Below, one piece after another: positions 40,637-49,608 of a DNA stretch of 64,000 nt. Origin of the DNA: Colwellia ponticola (lineage in GTDB: Bacteria > Pseudomonadota > Gammaproteobacteria > Enterobacterales > Alteromonadaceae); assembly GCF_005885605.1 (NCBI RefSeq), contig NZ_SZVP01000008.1, positions 1 through 64,000 on the forward strand. The letters are read 5' to 3'. Made by a program: the position numbers and the translations under genes. Numbering within the stretch: the stretch's first letter is position 1; each line of letters begins with the position of its first letter. The notes under the pieces were generated by a model that ran no database searches, was not told where the DNA came from, and saw nothing but the letters and a program-made list of their open reading frames with translations.

Positions 40637-42286
40637 TTAGTTAGTATTATTAACCAATAAATGCTCGCTATTACATTGCTGAAATATATCAAGGTTAGGG
40701 TTATAGGCTGTTGATTGAACTTCCGTGAGTCCTAAAATACTGTGAAAAACATTATCGTGTGAGAAGTTTTGGTTCGCTAAATCATGTAAACACTGTCGAT
40801 TAGCTTTATCTTCATTACTGCTCCAATATAACATCGGTATATGTGTTTGTTGACTCGGTGCAAGGGCATAAGGAAAACCGTGTAAATAAAGCCCGTTCTC
40901 ACCCAGTGATTCACCATGATCAGACACGTAAAGCATCGATGTTTCTACTGCCTCTAATGACGATAGCCTGTTTATCATTTTAGCTAATACGTAATCGCTG
41001 TAAGCAATGGTATTATCGTAGGTATTAATAACCTGCTCTTGGGTACAATTTTGTATATCACTGCGTTGACAGTCAGGTAAGAATTTTGCGAACTTCTCCG
41101 GATATCGACGGTAATAAGTGGGTCCATGAGAGCCTATTAAGTGTAAAACTATCAAGGTAGTTTGATGCGTTAAATGATTTAATTTCTCGGTTAGCGGCGA
41201 TAGCAGCACTTCATCAAAACAATAGTCACCATCACATAACTCATGTGTTTTCGACTTATCCATATTGATAGTGGTAACGCGTTTACAAGCGCCCTTACAA
41301 CCCTCGTTATTATCTAACCAAAGTACATCAACGTTAGCTAGCTTCACTATATCCAATAAATTTTGTTGATTTGAAGCTAGTTGCTTATCATAGTCATGTC
41401 GACCTAAAGCAGAAAACATACAAGGTACAGAAACAGCAGTGGCAGTACCACAAGATGACATATTTTTAAAAGAAATAGGGTTATAAGCACGGGTAAATTG
41501 ATTAGTCGCTTTATCATAACCATTAAGGGAGAAGCTTTCAGCACGCGCGGTTTCACCAACAACCATCAAGATAACTCGCTTCCCCTCATCATCCTGCGTT
41601 AATAAACTAGGTGCATTATCTAATACGGTAAACTTTACTGAAGCAGTAAAGTAATTATTACGAATAAATTTATAACTACTGACAACACTCTTCAATGGCG
41701 TGATATAGGCACTTAACTCTCTGTTATTTCGCCCCACCGACGCATAGTCACCATAAAAGAAAAAAGCGATACCCACCAATGACAATGTTGATACAGACAA
41801 TAGTTTTACTCGTTGCCACGACTCAGCTTTACAGGTGTTATAAACAATATTCACTTTGTATAAATACATTAGTGGTATAACCGATAATGCGATAACAATA
41901 AAAAAAGCGTTACTATTTAGGTACGAAAAGGCTTCTGAGCTACTGGTTTCAATCGTGTTTTCGATCATGCCATAATCAAAAACAATGCCATAAGACAAAG
42001 TAGCGTAAGTCATTAATGCTGACATCATGGTAAAAAATATCAACGCCGGCTTTAATAGGTATTTAACTGAAAAAAAGGAGAAAAATATCATCAATACATT
42101 GAGTAATAGCACAGGAACACTCAATAAAAAAAACAGGTTGTAATCATCTAGCAACAACACCGCATGATAGGTTTTATATAAAAAAGATAAATTAAAAACA
42201 AGAACAAAATAGCTACTCACAATAAAAATAACTTTATTGGCCGTTACTTTATCGATAAAAGCAGTTTGCAAGGAAGAATATGACAT
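40637..42286 (-). CDS. eptA: lipid A phosphoethanolamine transferase
   Basis: Moves phosphoethanolamine from PE to lipid A on the periplasmic side, which lowers negative charge and gives cationic peptide or polymyxin resistance. Five hydrophobic segments occupy residues 1-205 and a sulfatase-fold domain follows. The acceptor Thr is residue 281 in SSCGTATAVSVPCMFS, and metal-binding motifs VGETARAESFSLNG and YVSDHGESLGENG are present. Paired cysteines typical of the soluble domain are also seen. 549 residues, ATG start. Four PmrA-type hexamers lie 46-84 bases upstream. Its own transcript, set apart by two terminators from the LTA-synthase-like gene. Confidence 0.93.
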   Translation of the reverse strand: MSYSSLQTAFIDKVTANKVIFIVSSYFVLVFNLSFLYKTYHAVLLLDDYNLFFLLSVPVLLLNVLMIFFSFFSVKYLLKPALIFFTMMSALMTYATLSYGIVFDYGMIENTIETSSSEAFSYLNSNAFFIVIALSVIPLMYLYKVNIVYNTCKAESWQRVKLLSVSTLSLVGIAFFFYGDYASVGRNNRELSAYITPLKSVVSSYKFIRNNYFTASVKFTVLDNAPSLLTQDDEGKRVILMVVGETARAESFSLNGYDKATNQFTRAYNPISFKNMSSCGTATAVSVPCMFSALGRHDYDKQLASNQQNLLDIVKLANVDVLWLDNNEGCKGACKRVTTINMDKSKTHELCDGDYCFDEVLLSPLTEKLNHLTHQTTLIVLHLIGSHGPTYYRRYPEKFAKFLPDCQRSDIQNCTQEQVINTYDNTIAYSDYVLAKMINRLSSLEAVETSMLYVSDHGESLGENGLYLHGFPYALAPSQQTHIPMLYWSSNEDKANRQCLHDLANQNFSHDNVFHSILGLTEVQSTAYNPNLDIFQQCNSEHLLVNNTN

Positions 42287-42331
42287 AAATAACTCACTAT
42301 AGGGCTGTTATTTATAGTGTGTTCTTTGATA

Positions 42332-42370
42332 CTTAAGAATAGCTTAATACAAACTTAATTATCACTTAAG
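42332..42370. promoter_or_regulatory. PmrA-type box array upstream of eptA (four hexamers)
   Basis: CTTAAG, CTTAAT, CTTAAT and CTTAAG begin at 42332, 42343, 42354 and 42365, exactly 11 bases apart, each separated by 5 bases. This is the YTTAAK-N5-YTTAAK arrangement of PmrA-family operators, doubled. Confidence 0.88.
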
Positions 42371-42384
42371 CAATTAATATATAA

Positions 42385-42435
42385 TTTTTTATCTGAGTTA
42401 ATAAACATTTAATTTTATTAACTCAGATAAAAAAA
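42385..42435 (-). terminator. strong terminator after the LTA-synthase-like gene (distal hairpin)
   Basis: TTTTTTATCTGAGTTAATAA pairs with its complement around a short A/T loop, flanked by T and A runs. It lies upstream of eptA and prevents read-through into it. Confidence 0.85.
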
Positions 42436-42466
42436 GCTCAATACATTTAACCTGTATTGAGCTTTT
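42431..42466 (-). terminator. terminator after the LTA-synthase-like gene (proximal hairpin)
   Basis: AAAAGCTCAATACA and TGTATTGAGCTTTT form a perfect 14-bp stem with a 7-base loop. Read leftward it ends in a T-run. Confidence 0.88.
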
Positions 42467-42550
42467 ATAACAATAAATAAAATAGACTTATACTGTTATT
42501 GATAATGCTTTATTTGGAATAATATTTAATCGCCAACGTTAAAAAAACGC

Positions 42551-44521
42551 CTAATGGTATTGACTTGTTTCGTATAAATAACTGCCTAACAAGGCGTGTG
42601 CTTTAGCGCGCTTTGCTAGCGCATCGTTACTTAGCTCATTGTCATTGTTACGTATAATTAACGCCAGCTTGTCAGGTTGTAAAAACGTTTTATCATCTAA
42701 AGTCATAAAAACAAAATTCTTATCATATTGCATCATTGCCCGCTGCTTGGATTTAGGTATAACTTGCGTTAAATCATAACCTATCATTGGGTGATTACCA
42801 CTAAGCCCAGCCAACGATAATAGCGTTGGACCCATATCAATTTGACTCGCTAATCGCGTATCTTGTTTAGCGGCGATACCTTTACCAATAATAAGTGCTG
42901 GAATATGAAAATGCTCAATTGGTACAAGCTCTGCGCCCCCAACTCTTGAATCATGATCGGCAATAATCACAAAAATAGTATTATTCCAGTAATCGGCTTG
43001 CTTAGCTTTTTTGAAAAACTGACCTAAAGCATAATCAGCATATTTAGCGGCATTATTACGCGTATTTTTAGTCTCATCATAAAGACTAATTTTATTATCA
43101 GGAAAGTCATAAGGAGAGTGATTAGAGCTGGTAAACACTAAACTAAAAAAAGGCCGCTCCTGTTGGTTTAATAAAGCAAACTCTCGGTGAGCCTGATTAT
43201 ATAAATCTTCATCAGATGCTCCCCACGACCCTTCAAAGTCAACCTGATCAAATTTAGGCAAATCAACAATATCAGTAAAACCATTACCTAAGAAAAAACT
43301 TTTCATATTATCAAAGTGACTTTCACCACCATAAATAAATTGAGTTTGATAATTTTTTGATTTTAAAAATTGTGCGATGGTAAAAAAATTTTGTTGAGAC
43401 TTACCTAATTTAACAACAGAGCGTGAGGTTGTAGGAGGAAAACCAGTAATAACGGCTTCAATCCCTCTAACTGAACGTGTTCCTGTGGCGTACAAGTTAG
43501 TAAAATTCCACCCCTGAGCCATTAAGGTATCTAACTCGGGTGAAATAGGTAAACCCCCTAAGAAATTAACATAACGTGCTCCTAAACTTTCTTGCAGTAA
43601 AATGACAATATTTTTAGGTTTACCTTGATAACTTGCTTGATGATAAGTTTGTGTCGGTACTGCACTGTTTTTATAAAGATCTGGCGATATAATACTAGCC
43701 GACTGTATTTCACTGAAGATATTTTCTGCGGACATTTTTCCATAAAAACTCTCACTGCCCTTTTCTAATTGCATTTGTTTTAGGGCAAAAGCAGTGGAAT
43801 AAAAAGAATTTAAGCTTAAGTCATTAAGTAAATGGTCGGTTGAAAAGGACATCATCGCAGGATTAATAGGTCGATGACTTAGCGTGCCTCTAGCCCCTAA
43901 AAAACACAATAATAATAACAAAAAGCAAACAACTGCTAACGTTTTTTTAGCGAGTAAAATGCTGTTAATCCAAGATTTACGAAATAATAACGTTGAGAAT
44001 TTATAGCTAATGAATAATGCGAGTAAACAAGTGGCTATTTCAATTTTATAACCTGAAAATAGCATTGAAAAAACTTCTTTTGGATAAATTAAATACTCAA
44101 TAAATAAACGATTAGGTCTTAAATCATATTCTAAAATAAAAGTGGGAGTGATGACTTCAAAAAAAATAACACCGAGTAATGCGACTGTCAGCCAAAAAAA
44201 TAAGATGGGTTTTAAATACTTCATCCCCTTGCTCGTTAATAATGACAGAGTAACTAATAACAAAGGGAAGATCATGACATAACAAAGGGTTGATATGTCA
44301 ATGCGCAGCCCATTAATCAAAATGGTTAACCAGGCATCATTCATTAAAGTTCTTTCAGACTGCCATAAGACCAATGCTAAGCGGCTAAAAGATAAAACAA
44401 ATAACATAACGAGATAAAAGCTCATTAATGCCGATAATGCGCCTAAAGGTACTTTTAATGGTGTAGATAATTGCCTCGCACTACTATTTTCATAAGGCTG
44501 AGCGGCGGTTATATTGTCCAT
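42551..44521 (-). CDS. LTA-synthase-family sulfatase-fold transferase
   Basis: A membrane enzyme of 656 residues: about five hydrophobic segments in the first 220, then an extracytoplasmic alkaline-phosphatase-type domain. ILLQESLGARYVNFLGGLP carries the first metal site. The YATGTRSVRGIEAVITGFPP segment holds the likely acceptor Thr (348). Later motifs are FIYGGESHFDNM and IFVIIADHDSRVG. Gram-positive relatives move glycerophosphate from phosphatidylglycerol; Gram-negative members probably modify glycans, as OpgB does, or envelope polymers, and the acceptor here is unknown. The ATG at 44521 lies inside the dgkA end; an earlier ATG at 44536 is possible. Coupled with dgkA. Confidence 0.82.
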   Translation of the reverse strand: MDNITAAQPYENSSARQLSTPLKVPLGALSALMSFYLVMLFVLSFSRLALVLWQSERTLMNDAWLTILINGLRIDISTLCYVMIFPLLLVTLSLLTSKGMKYLKPILFFWLTVALLGVIFFEVITPTFILEYDLRPNRLFIEYLIYPKEVFSMLFSGYKIEIATCLLALFISYKFSTLLFRKSWINSILLAKKTLAVVCFLLLLLCFLGARGTLSHRPINPAMMSFSTDHLLNDLSLNSFYSTAFALKQMQLEKGSESFYGKMSAENIFSEIQSASIISPDLYKNSAVPTQTYHQASYQGKPKNIVILLQESLGARYVNFLGGLPISPELDTLMAQGWNFTNLYATGTRSVRGIEAVITGFPPTTSRSVVKLGKSQQNFFTIAQFLKSKNYQTQFIYGGESHFDNMKSFFLGNGFTDIVDLPKFDQVDFEGSWGASDEDLYNQAHREFALLNQQERPFFSLVFTSSNHSPYDFPDNKISLYDETKNTRNNAAKYADYALGQFFKKAKQADYWNNTIFVIIADHDSRVGGAELVPIEHFHIPALIIGKGIAAKQDTRLASQIDMGPTLLSLAGLSGNHPMIGYDLTQVIPKSKQRAMMQYDKNFVFMTLDDKTFLQPDKLALIIRNNDNELSNDALAKRAKAHALLGSYLYETSQYH

Positions 44522-44874
44522 AACACAACCACCCATGTCGCTAGCGCAATCAATAAACTAAATAAAACCGCTAAAGAGCCTAAATCTTTTGCTAAACCAG
44601 ACAAGGGGTGATGCTCTAACCCAATACGGTCAACCGTCGCTTCAATAGCGGTATTAACAATTTCTACAATTAATACAATACCAAGCACACTAATTAACAA
44701 AAGCTGCTCTAGTGCGCTAACATTGAGAAAAAAACTGAACATTATCAGTAATAAACTAATAATAAATTCTTGCTTAAAGGCAGCCTCATTATTGATTAAC
44801 CAAATAAACCCTTTACCACTATTTAGTAAGGCAAAATAAACGCGCTTAAGTCCTTTGTGCTTTGCTATTTTCAT
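44509..44874 (-). CDS. dgkA: diacylglycerol kinase
   Basis: Phosphorylates diacylglycerol to phosphatidic acid in the inner membrane. 121 residues with three membrane helices. The family core EIVNTAIEATVDRIG contains the catalytic Glu, and HHPLSGLAKDLGSLAV follows. The ATG at 44874 (MKIAKHKGLKRVY) gives the E. coli length of 121-122; a frame from 44916 adds 14 residues. It overlaps the LTA-synthase-like gene by 13 bases. The pairing makes sense because that enzyme and EptA both leave diacylglycerol. PmrA-type hexamers lie about 50 bases upstream. Confidence 0.94.
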   Translation of the reverse strand: MKIAKHKGLKRVYFALLNSGKGFIWLINNEAAFKQEFIISLLLIMFSFFLNVSALEQLLLISVLGIVLIVEIVNTAIEATVDRIGLEHHPLSGLAKDLGSLAVLFSLLIALATWVVVLWTI

Positions 44875-44922
44875 TGAATACTCATTAACTACTTTGATAT
44901 ATGAGTAAATTAACAAAGCAAT

Positions 44923-44950
44923 CTTAAGTAATACTTAGACAAAACTTAAG
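44923..44950. promoter_or_regulatory. PmrA-type box array upstream of dgkA (three hexamers)
   Basis: CTTAAG, CTTAGA and CTTAAG start at 44923, 44934 and 44945, spaced 11 bases. It lies 49-76 bases before the dgkA start, the same distance as the array before eptA. Confidence 0.8.
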
Positions 44951-45035
44951 TTTTACTGAGCATGGGCTAAATAGACTTGATATGAAAACTAATAGGCTGC
45001 AGCAATAAGGTAAAGCGCTTAAAAACATAGTCAAT

Positions 45036-45052
45036 ATTAAGCAAATCTTAAG
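45036..45052. promoter_or_regulatory. PmrA-type box upstream of the response regulator
   Basis: ATTAAG-CAAAT-CTTAAG: two half-sites 11 bases apart, about 110 bases before the regulator start. Suggests that the two-component system controls itself. Confidence 0.65.
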
Positions 45053-45164
45053 TGTTTAGTGGTAAATTGACTATGCGCATAGTTACACGAATAATTACGC
45101 GCACATGAAGAAAGTAACGATAAACGTTACTAAAATTTTACTGACACTTATTACGGTTAACGCT

Positions 45165-45839
45165 ATGAATATTTTATTAGTTGAAGACTCAATTAAATTA
45201 CGGCGCAGTTTGCGTATTGGCTTAACCGGCGCAGGCTTTACTGTTGATGAGACAGGTGATGGAGCAGAAGCTTTATCAATGGCAATATCTGAAGATTACG
45301 ACATTATTATTCTAGATTTAATGCTACCGAGTGTCGATGGCATGGAAATATTAAAGACCCTTCGTCGCTTAAAAAAGCAAAGTAAAGTACTTATTTTATC
45401 TGCAAAAGATCAGGTTAATGACCGTATTGAGGGTTTATTAAACGGCGCAGATGACTACATGACCAAACCATTTTCATTCGATGAATTACATGCCAGGCTT
45501 ATTACCTTAACTCGCCGAGGTGGCTTAACGGTTGAAGACGATTGTATTATGCTTAATGGTTACTGCATTGATTTACAATTAAAACGCTTTTTATTTAATG
45601 CTGCTGAAGTAGAGCTAACACCAACAGAATATAAAATAATTGAGTGTTTGTTTGTTAATAAAAATAGAGTGGTCAGTATAGAAAAAATAAGTGAGTTTAT
45701 TGTCGGTCGCTACGATGCGATTGCTAAAAACTCACTTGAAGCGCATTTATCATCAATTCGGAAAAAAGTAAAATCGTTAAGTGAACCACTGCCCATTAAA
45801 AACAAACGTGGTTTTGGTTATATTGCAGCGGAACGCTAA
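45165..45839 (+). CDS. OmpR-family response regulator, PmrA-like
   Basis: A 224-residue two-domain regulator. Receiver: Glu7-Asp8 acidic pocket, phospho-acceptor Asp51 in IIILDLMLPSVDG, and Lys in DDYMTKPFSFDEL. The winged helix in the C-terminal half has LTPTEYKIIECLFVN. The ATG at 45165 (MNILLVEDS) fits the family; an ATG at 45105 would add 20 unlikely residues. The neighbours (eptA, dgkA) and CTTAAG-N5 boxes at three promoters point to a PmrA-type role. The sensor follows with a TAATG overlap. Confidence 0.88.
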   Translation: MNILLVEDSIKLRRSLRIGLTGAGFTVDETGDGAEALSMAISEDYDIIILDLMLPSVDGMEILKTLRRLKKQSKVLILSAKDQVNDRIEGLLNGADDYMTKPFSFDELHARLITLTRRGGLTVEDDCIMLNGYCIDLQLKRFLFNAAEVELTPTEYKIIECLFVNKNRVVSIEKISEFIVGRYDAIAKNSLEAHLSSIRKKVKSLSEPLPIKNKRGFGYIAAER

Positions 45840-47248
45840 TGCCATCAATAAAGTCATCCTTAGTGAAACAATTAACGTTAATCATTTCACTTATTTTATT
45901 TCTCGTATTACTGTTTTTAGATCTCAGTGTTGACACTTATGTTGAAAAACAATTTCAAAACTCCTTAATACAAGAAGGTAAAACACTGGTTAATTTAATT
46001 AAGGTCGATAATGGCAAAGTGTCATTAAGTACTCACAAAGAATTAATGAAAGCGTTTCAACCACAAGATCAAGCAAAGTACTTTCAACTCTGGGCTAACA
46101 ATACCATCATTGAAAAATCAGCGTCGTTATCTCCCTACCCTGATTTTAAAATACCTGAAGTTAAGCTCATCAGTAATGAATATTTAATTAAAAACATTAC
46201 CTTACCCGATGGCAAATCTGGTCATATTTTTATTTATAATGTGGGTGATGCTAAAAAATATCATACTGATTATCAAGGTGATATTTATTTAAGCTTAACC
46301 AAGATCAGTGAAAGTTTAGAAAGCATCCTGATATTAATTGATGTTGTTTTTTTACTTACCGCTATTGCTACCGCGTTTTTTATCCGTTACTTGGTCAATA
46401 AAATAGTCAGTAAAGGATTAAAACCCATTGATAATCTTAATCAGCAAATTAGAGAAATTAATTTGAATGATGAAAATGAACGCTTTAACATTAGTGCGCC
46501 ACCTGAAGAAATAAAAACCATTATTGATGAGTTAAACCTGTTTTTAACGGTAAATCGCTCATTATTACAATCAGAGCAACGTTTGACTTCTGATATAGCA
46601 CATGAATTGAAAACGCCTATTTCAGAGCTAATAAGTGTTACCGAAATAGCCATTAAATATCCTCAAAATGAAGAAGTATTAGCCACCTTTAAAGATGATG
46701 TTATTTCAATTTCAATGCGGATGAATAATATTGTTAAGTCGCTACTCATGTTTAATAAAACCAGTAATAAAGACTTTGTTTTAGTGACGACTGAAATAGA
46801 TCTTATTGCTGAAATTCAGTCGTTGATTGTAAGGCTTCCCCATACCCGTAACGATAGTAGAGCCCGTATTAGTCTACAAAGCCCTGAAATATTATTAATA
46901 CAAAGTGATTCATTTTGCATTGAAGCTATTTTGACTAACTTAATAAACAATGCCCTATATTACAGCCCTAAAAGTACGGTTGTTGATATAGAAGTTAAGA
47001 CGACTAAAAACATAACGACCTTATCAATTAGTAATCAATTGTCGGTAATAATGAGTGACGATGATCTCAATAGTATGTTTAAACCCTTATGGCAAAAAGA
47101 TAAATCAAGAACATCAGAGCAGCACTTTGGCTTAGGTTTATCCATTGTAAAGCGCCTATGTGATCAGATGAATATTAACATTTCAGTGCAGTTAAGCTCT
47201 GCAAGTGTGATTGAATTTACCCTGACATTTATTGATAAAGGCCTCTAA
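45839..47248 (+). CDS. sensor histidine kinase, PmrB-like partner
   Basis: Inner membrane sensor of 469 residues. Helix 1 is at about 12-32, a periplasmic domain at 33-160 and helix 2 near 162-185, with a HAMP-like linker after it. Dimerisation helix His255 in TSDIAHELKTPISEL is the phosphorylated residue. The ATP domain has NLINNALYYSPKST (N-box) and FGLGLSIVKRLCD (G2-box). The periplasmic domain lacks an obvious known ligand motif, so the signal cannot be read. Overlaps the regulator by one base. A small hairpin (AAGGCCT / AGGCCTT) closes the gene. Confidence 0.88.
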   Translation: MPSIKSSLVKQLTLIISLILFLVLLFLDLSVDTYVEKQFQNSLIQEGKTLVNLIKVDNGKVSLSTHKELMKAFQPQDQAKYFQLWANNTIIEKSASLSPYPDFKIPEVKLISNEYLIKNITLPDGKSGHIFIYNVGDAKKYHTDYQGDIYLSLTKISESLESILILIDVVFLLTAIATAFFIRYLVNKIVSKGLKPIDNLNQQIREINLNDENERFNISAPPEEIKTIIDELNLFLTVNRSLLQSEQRLTSDIAHELKTPISELISVTEIAIKYPQNEEVLATFKDDVISISMRMNNIVKSLLMFNKTSNKDFVLVTTEIDLIAEIQSLIVRLPHTRNDSRARISLQSPEILLIQSDSFCIEAILTNLINNALYYSPKSTVVDIEVKTTKNITTLSISNQLSVIMSDDDLNSMFKPLWQKDKSRTSEQHFGLGLSIVKRLCDQMNINISVQLSSASVIEFTLTFIDKGL

Positions 47249-47272
47249 AAAGGCCTTATACCAATGGGAGAA

Positions 47273-48397
47273 TTAGCTAGCTAGTATTTTAAGAGGCAGT
47301 GACAAAGCACCGTTATCGGTTTGACCAACAAACCAAATAATAGCACTTAAGCCGCCTACGGTAATGACATACCACAAGGCGGAAACAATTTGTGCATAAC
47401 GATTAAGTGGCAATAAATCACTTAAATGGCGACGCTTGTATTCAAAAAATATTTCGATACTGCCAATAGCTAATAAAAAGCCTAACAGCGCTAAACCAAA
47501 GTGATAACTGACATAAACACCTAACGCGGCGCCTAATACACAGGCAACTAACCCCACTTTAGAGTTAATTGAAAAGGCGATACTTTTCAATACATGACCA
47601 CCGTCTAACGGTAATACGGGTAGCATGTTAAATAAATTAAGTAGGGCGTTAAATACCGCCAATCCTGCCAATACTTCTATATCAGTAAGCCAATACCCCA
47701 CCAAACAAACGAGCGATAATATCAGGCCGAAAAAAGGTCCCATGATGGAAATAACAATATCTTGCCAACGGGTATTAATTTTATCATCGCTCAGCGCTAA
47801 ACCGCCAACAAAGGGGATAAGATAAATGCCCTTTGTTTTTAAACCAAAATATTTCATCGCTTTAATATGACCATACTCATGAAAAACCAAACAAAGTATA
47901 AGCGCAATGGCAAATTCAATAGAAAATAACCAGCTATAAGCCGCTAAACTACCCGCCGCAAATAATACTTTAATCACCTTAGCACTTTTTAATAACTTTA
48001 AGCCAAGACCCGCCATACCAATGAAACTAAATTTCATTGCTTGTTTTTCGCCCGGAATTATTTGGCGTTGCTCTATATCTTTTTCATTGAGGGTATTTTC
48101 ATGTAGTAGCTGTTCGTTAACGAAAAGCTTAAATTGCAGGTCAAAGGGTTGCCATTGTAATGAACCATTGAGTTCAACGTGTAACTCGCTCTGTTCACTT
48201 TGGCCTGTTTGCTCAGTTTCTTGCTCAGTTCTTAGCGAAAATTTATGGCTAAATTGTTGATAAGGAGAGTCGTCACTATTTGCATTAGCATCAATTTGTG
48301 AGACACATTGCTCACCCCAAAAAAGTTGTTGCCAACCTGCCATTGAGCCTTCTAACCGTAGTGTTTTACCTAAACATTCTATTTCTAATAATTGCAC
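47273..48397 (-). CDS. site-2-protease-like M50 membrane metalloprotease
   Basis: A 374-residue protein. The first 140 residues are soluble and unrecognised. From about 145 there are six or so membrane helices holding the zinc motif HEYGH in ALILCLVFHEYGHIKAMKYFG, and NMLPVLPLDGGHVL with the third zinc ligand Asp. That makes it an active intramembrane peptidase of the M50 class. There is no PDZ domain, so it is not an RseP. Substrate unknown. The gene stands alone, convergent with the PmrB-like sensor gene. Confidence 0.8.
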   Translation of the reverse strand: MQLLEIECLGKTLRLEGSMAGWQQLFWGEQCVSQIDANANSDDSPYQQFSHKFSLRTEQETEQTGQSEQSELHVELNGSLQWQPFDLQFKLFVNEQLLHENTLNEKDIEQRQIIPGEKQAMKFSFIGMAGLGLKLLKSAKVIKVLFAAGSLAAYSWLFSIEFAIALILCLVFHEYGHIKAMKYFGLKTKGIYLIPFVGGLALSDDKINTRWQDIVISIMGPFFGLILSLVCLVGYWLTDIEVLAGLAVFNALLNLFNMLPVLPLDGGHVLKSIAFSINSKVGLVACVLGAALGVYVSYHFGLALLGFLLAIGSIEIFFEYKRRHLSDLLPLNRYAQIVSALWYVITVGGLSAIIWFVGQTDNGALSLPLKILAS

Positions 48398-48428
48398 TTA
48401 ACTCAACCTAACTAAAATAATATAAAAA

Positions 48429-48478
48429 ATAAACCTTGCCCGATTATCGCTATATTTAGCGAGGCGGCAAGGTTTATT
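48429..48478 (-). terminator. terminator of the carbonyl-detoxification genes
   Basis: AATAAACCTTGCC and GGCAAGGTTTATT pair over 13 bp, with a second small stem in the loop. On the minus strand it runs into TTTATTTTTTATA. Confidence 0.85.
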
Positions 48479-48529
48479 GAAGATAATTATATAGGCTGAG
48501 TTAAACTAAACGTTAAATAAAGTATTAAG

Positions 48530-49573
48530 TTAAGCAATATTGTCTGGTCCAACACGCACAACTAACTTACCAAAGTTTTCGCCTTGCAATAAGCCAATAA
48601 AAGCACTGACCGAGTTTTCGAGCCCTTCAACTCTGTGCTCTTTGTGTTGTATCTCGCCAGCCATTAACCATTTTACCATTTGCTCGCTAAACTCTGGATA
48701 ACGATGACCATAATCATCAAAGACAATAAAACCCTGCATTTTAATGCGCTTCACTAATAACAAACCCATTAGTGAAGATAATCTATCAGGGCCACTAGGT
48801 AAGTCGGTTGCATTATACTGAGAAATTAAGCCACATAAGGGCACACGTGCGCAGCTATTAAGTAAAGGCATAACCGCGTCAAAGACCTTACCGCCAACAT
48901 TTTCAAAATACACATCAATGCCTGATGAGCACACTGCTGCTAATTGCTCTGCTAAGTCATCACTTTTATGATCTAAACAATAATCAAAACCTAACGTTTC
49001 AACCGCATAGTTACACTTAGTTTCGCCGCCTGCAATACCAACGACTTTACAGCCTTTTAATTTGGCTATTTGACCAACTAAGCTACCTACAGCGCCCGTT
49101 GCCGCAGCAACAACCACGGTTTCCCCTGCTTTAGGCTGACCAATATCCAGTAAGCCCATATAAGCGGTTAAGCCTGGCATACCTAATACACCTAATGCTT
49201 GGGATGGCTTAGCCATGTTTTTATCAAGTTTAAGTAATTCACTGCCATTGATCACGCTGTAATCTTGCCAGCCACCAAAAGCAACAACCCAGTCACCTGC
49301 TACATAATCACTGTGGTTTGACTCTTCTACGCGACAAACACTCCCACCAACCATAACGCCATTGATAGCAACAGGGTCAGCATAAGATTTAGCATCACTC
49401 ATGCGCCCACGCATGTATGGGTCAAGTGACAAAAAAACCGTACGCAGTAATACTTCACCGGCTTTAGGTGTCGGTTTTTCACTGGTGATAAAGTTAAAGT
49501 TTTCAGCGGTTGGAGCACCAAAAGGTCTTGATGCTAACACTACTTGACGATTGATATTGGTTGTTTGCGTCAT
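48530..49573 (-). CDS. NADP-dependent alkenal/one oxidoreductase, MDR family (CurA-like)
   Basis: A zinc-free medium-chain reductase of 347 residues that reduces the double bond of reactive enals or enones. The typical start QVVLASRPFGAPTAENFNF, the SLDPYMRGRM motif, the nucleotide-binding AATGAVGSLVGQIAKLKGCKV near 155 and the YFENVGGKVFDAV segment are all seen. It has no zinc-binding cysteines. It follows the alcohol dehydrogenase and DJ-1 genes in one minus-strand unit, which fits a reactive-carbonyl clearance role. Confidence 0.88.
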   Translation of the reverse strand: MTQTTNINRQVVLASRPFGAPTAENFNFITSEKPTPKAGEVLLRTVFLSLDPYMRGRMSDAKSYADPVAINGVMVGGSVCRVEESNHSDYVAGDWVVAFGGWQDYSVINGSELLKLDKNMAKPSQALGVLGMPGLTAYMGLLDIGQPKAGETVVVAAATGAVGSLVGQIAKLKGCKVVGIAGGETKCNYAVETLGFDYCLDHKSDDLAEQLAAVCSSGIDVYFENVGGKVFDAVMPLLNSCARVPLCGLISQYNATDLPSGPDRLSSLMGLLLVKRIKMQGFIVFDDYGHRYPEFSEQMVKWLMAGEIQHKEHRVEGLENSVSAFIGLLQGENFGKLVVRVGPDNIA

Positions 49574-49608
49574 GTTTATTCCTAATTTATCTTTTGTTTA
49601 GAGACCGC

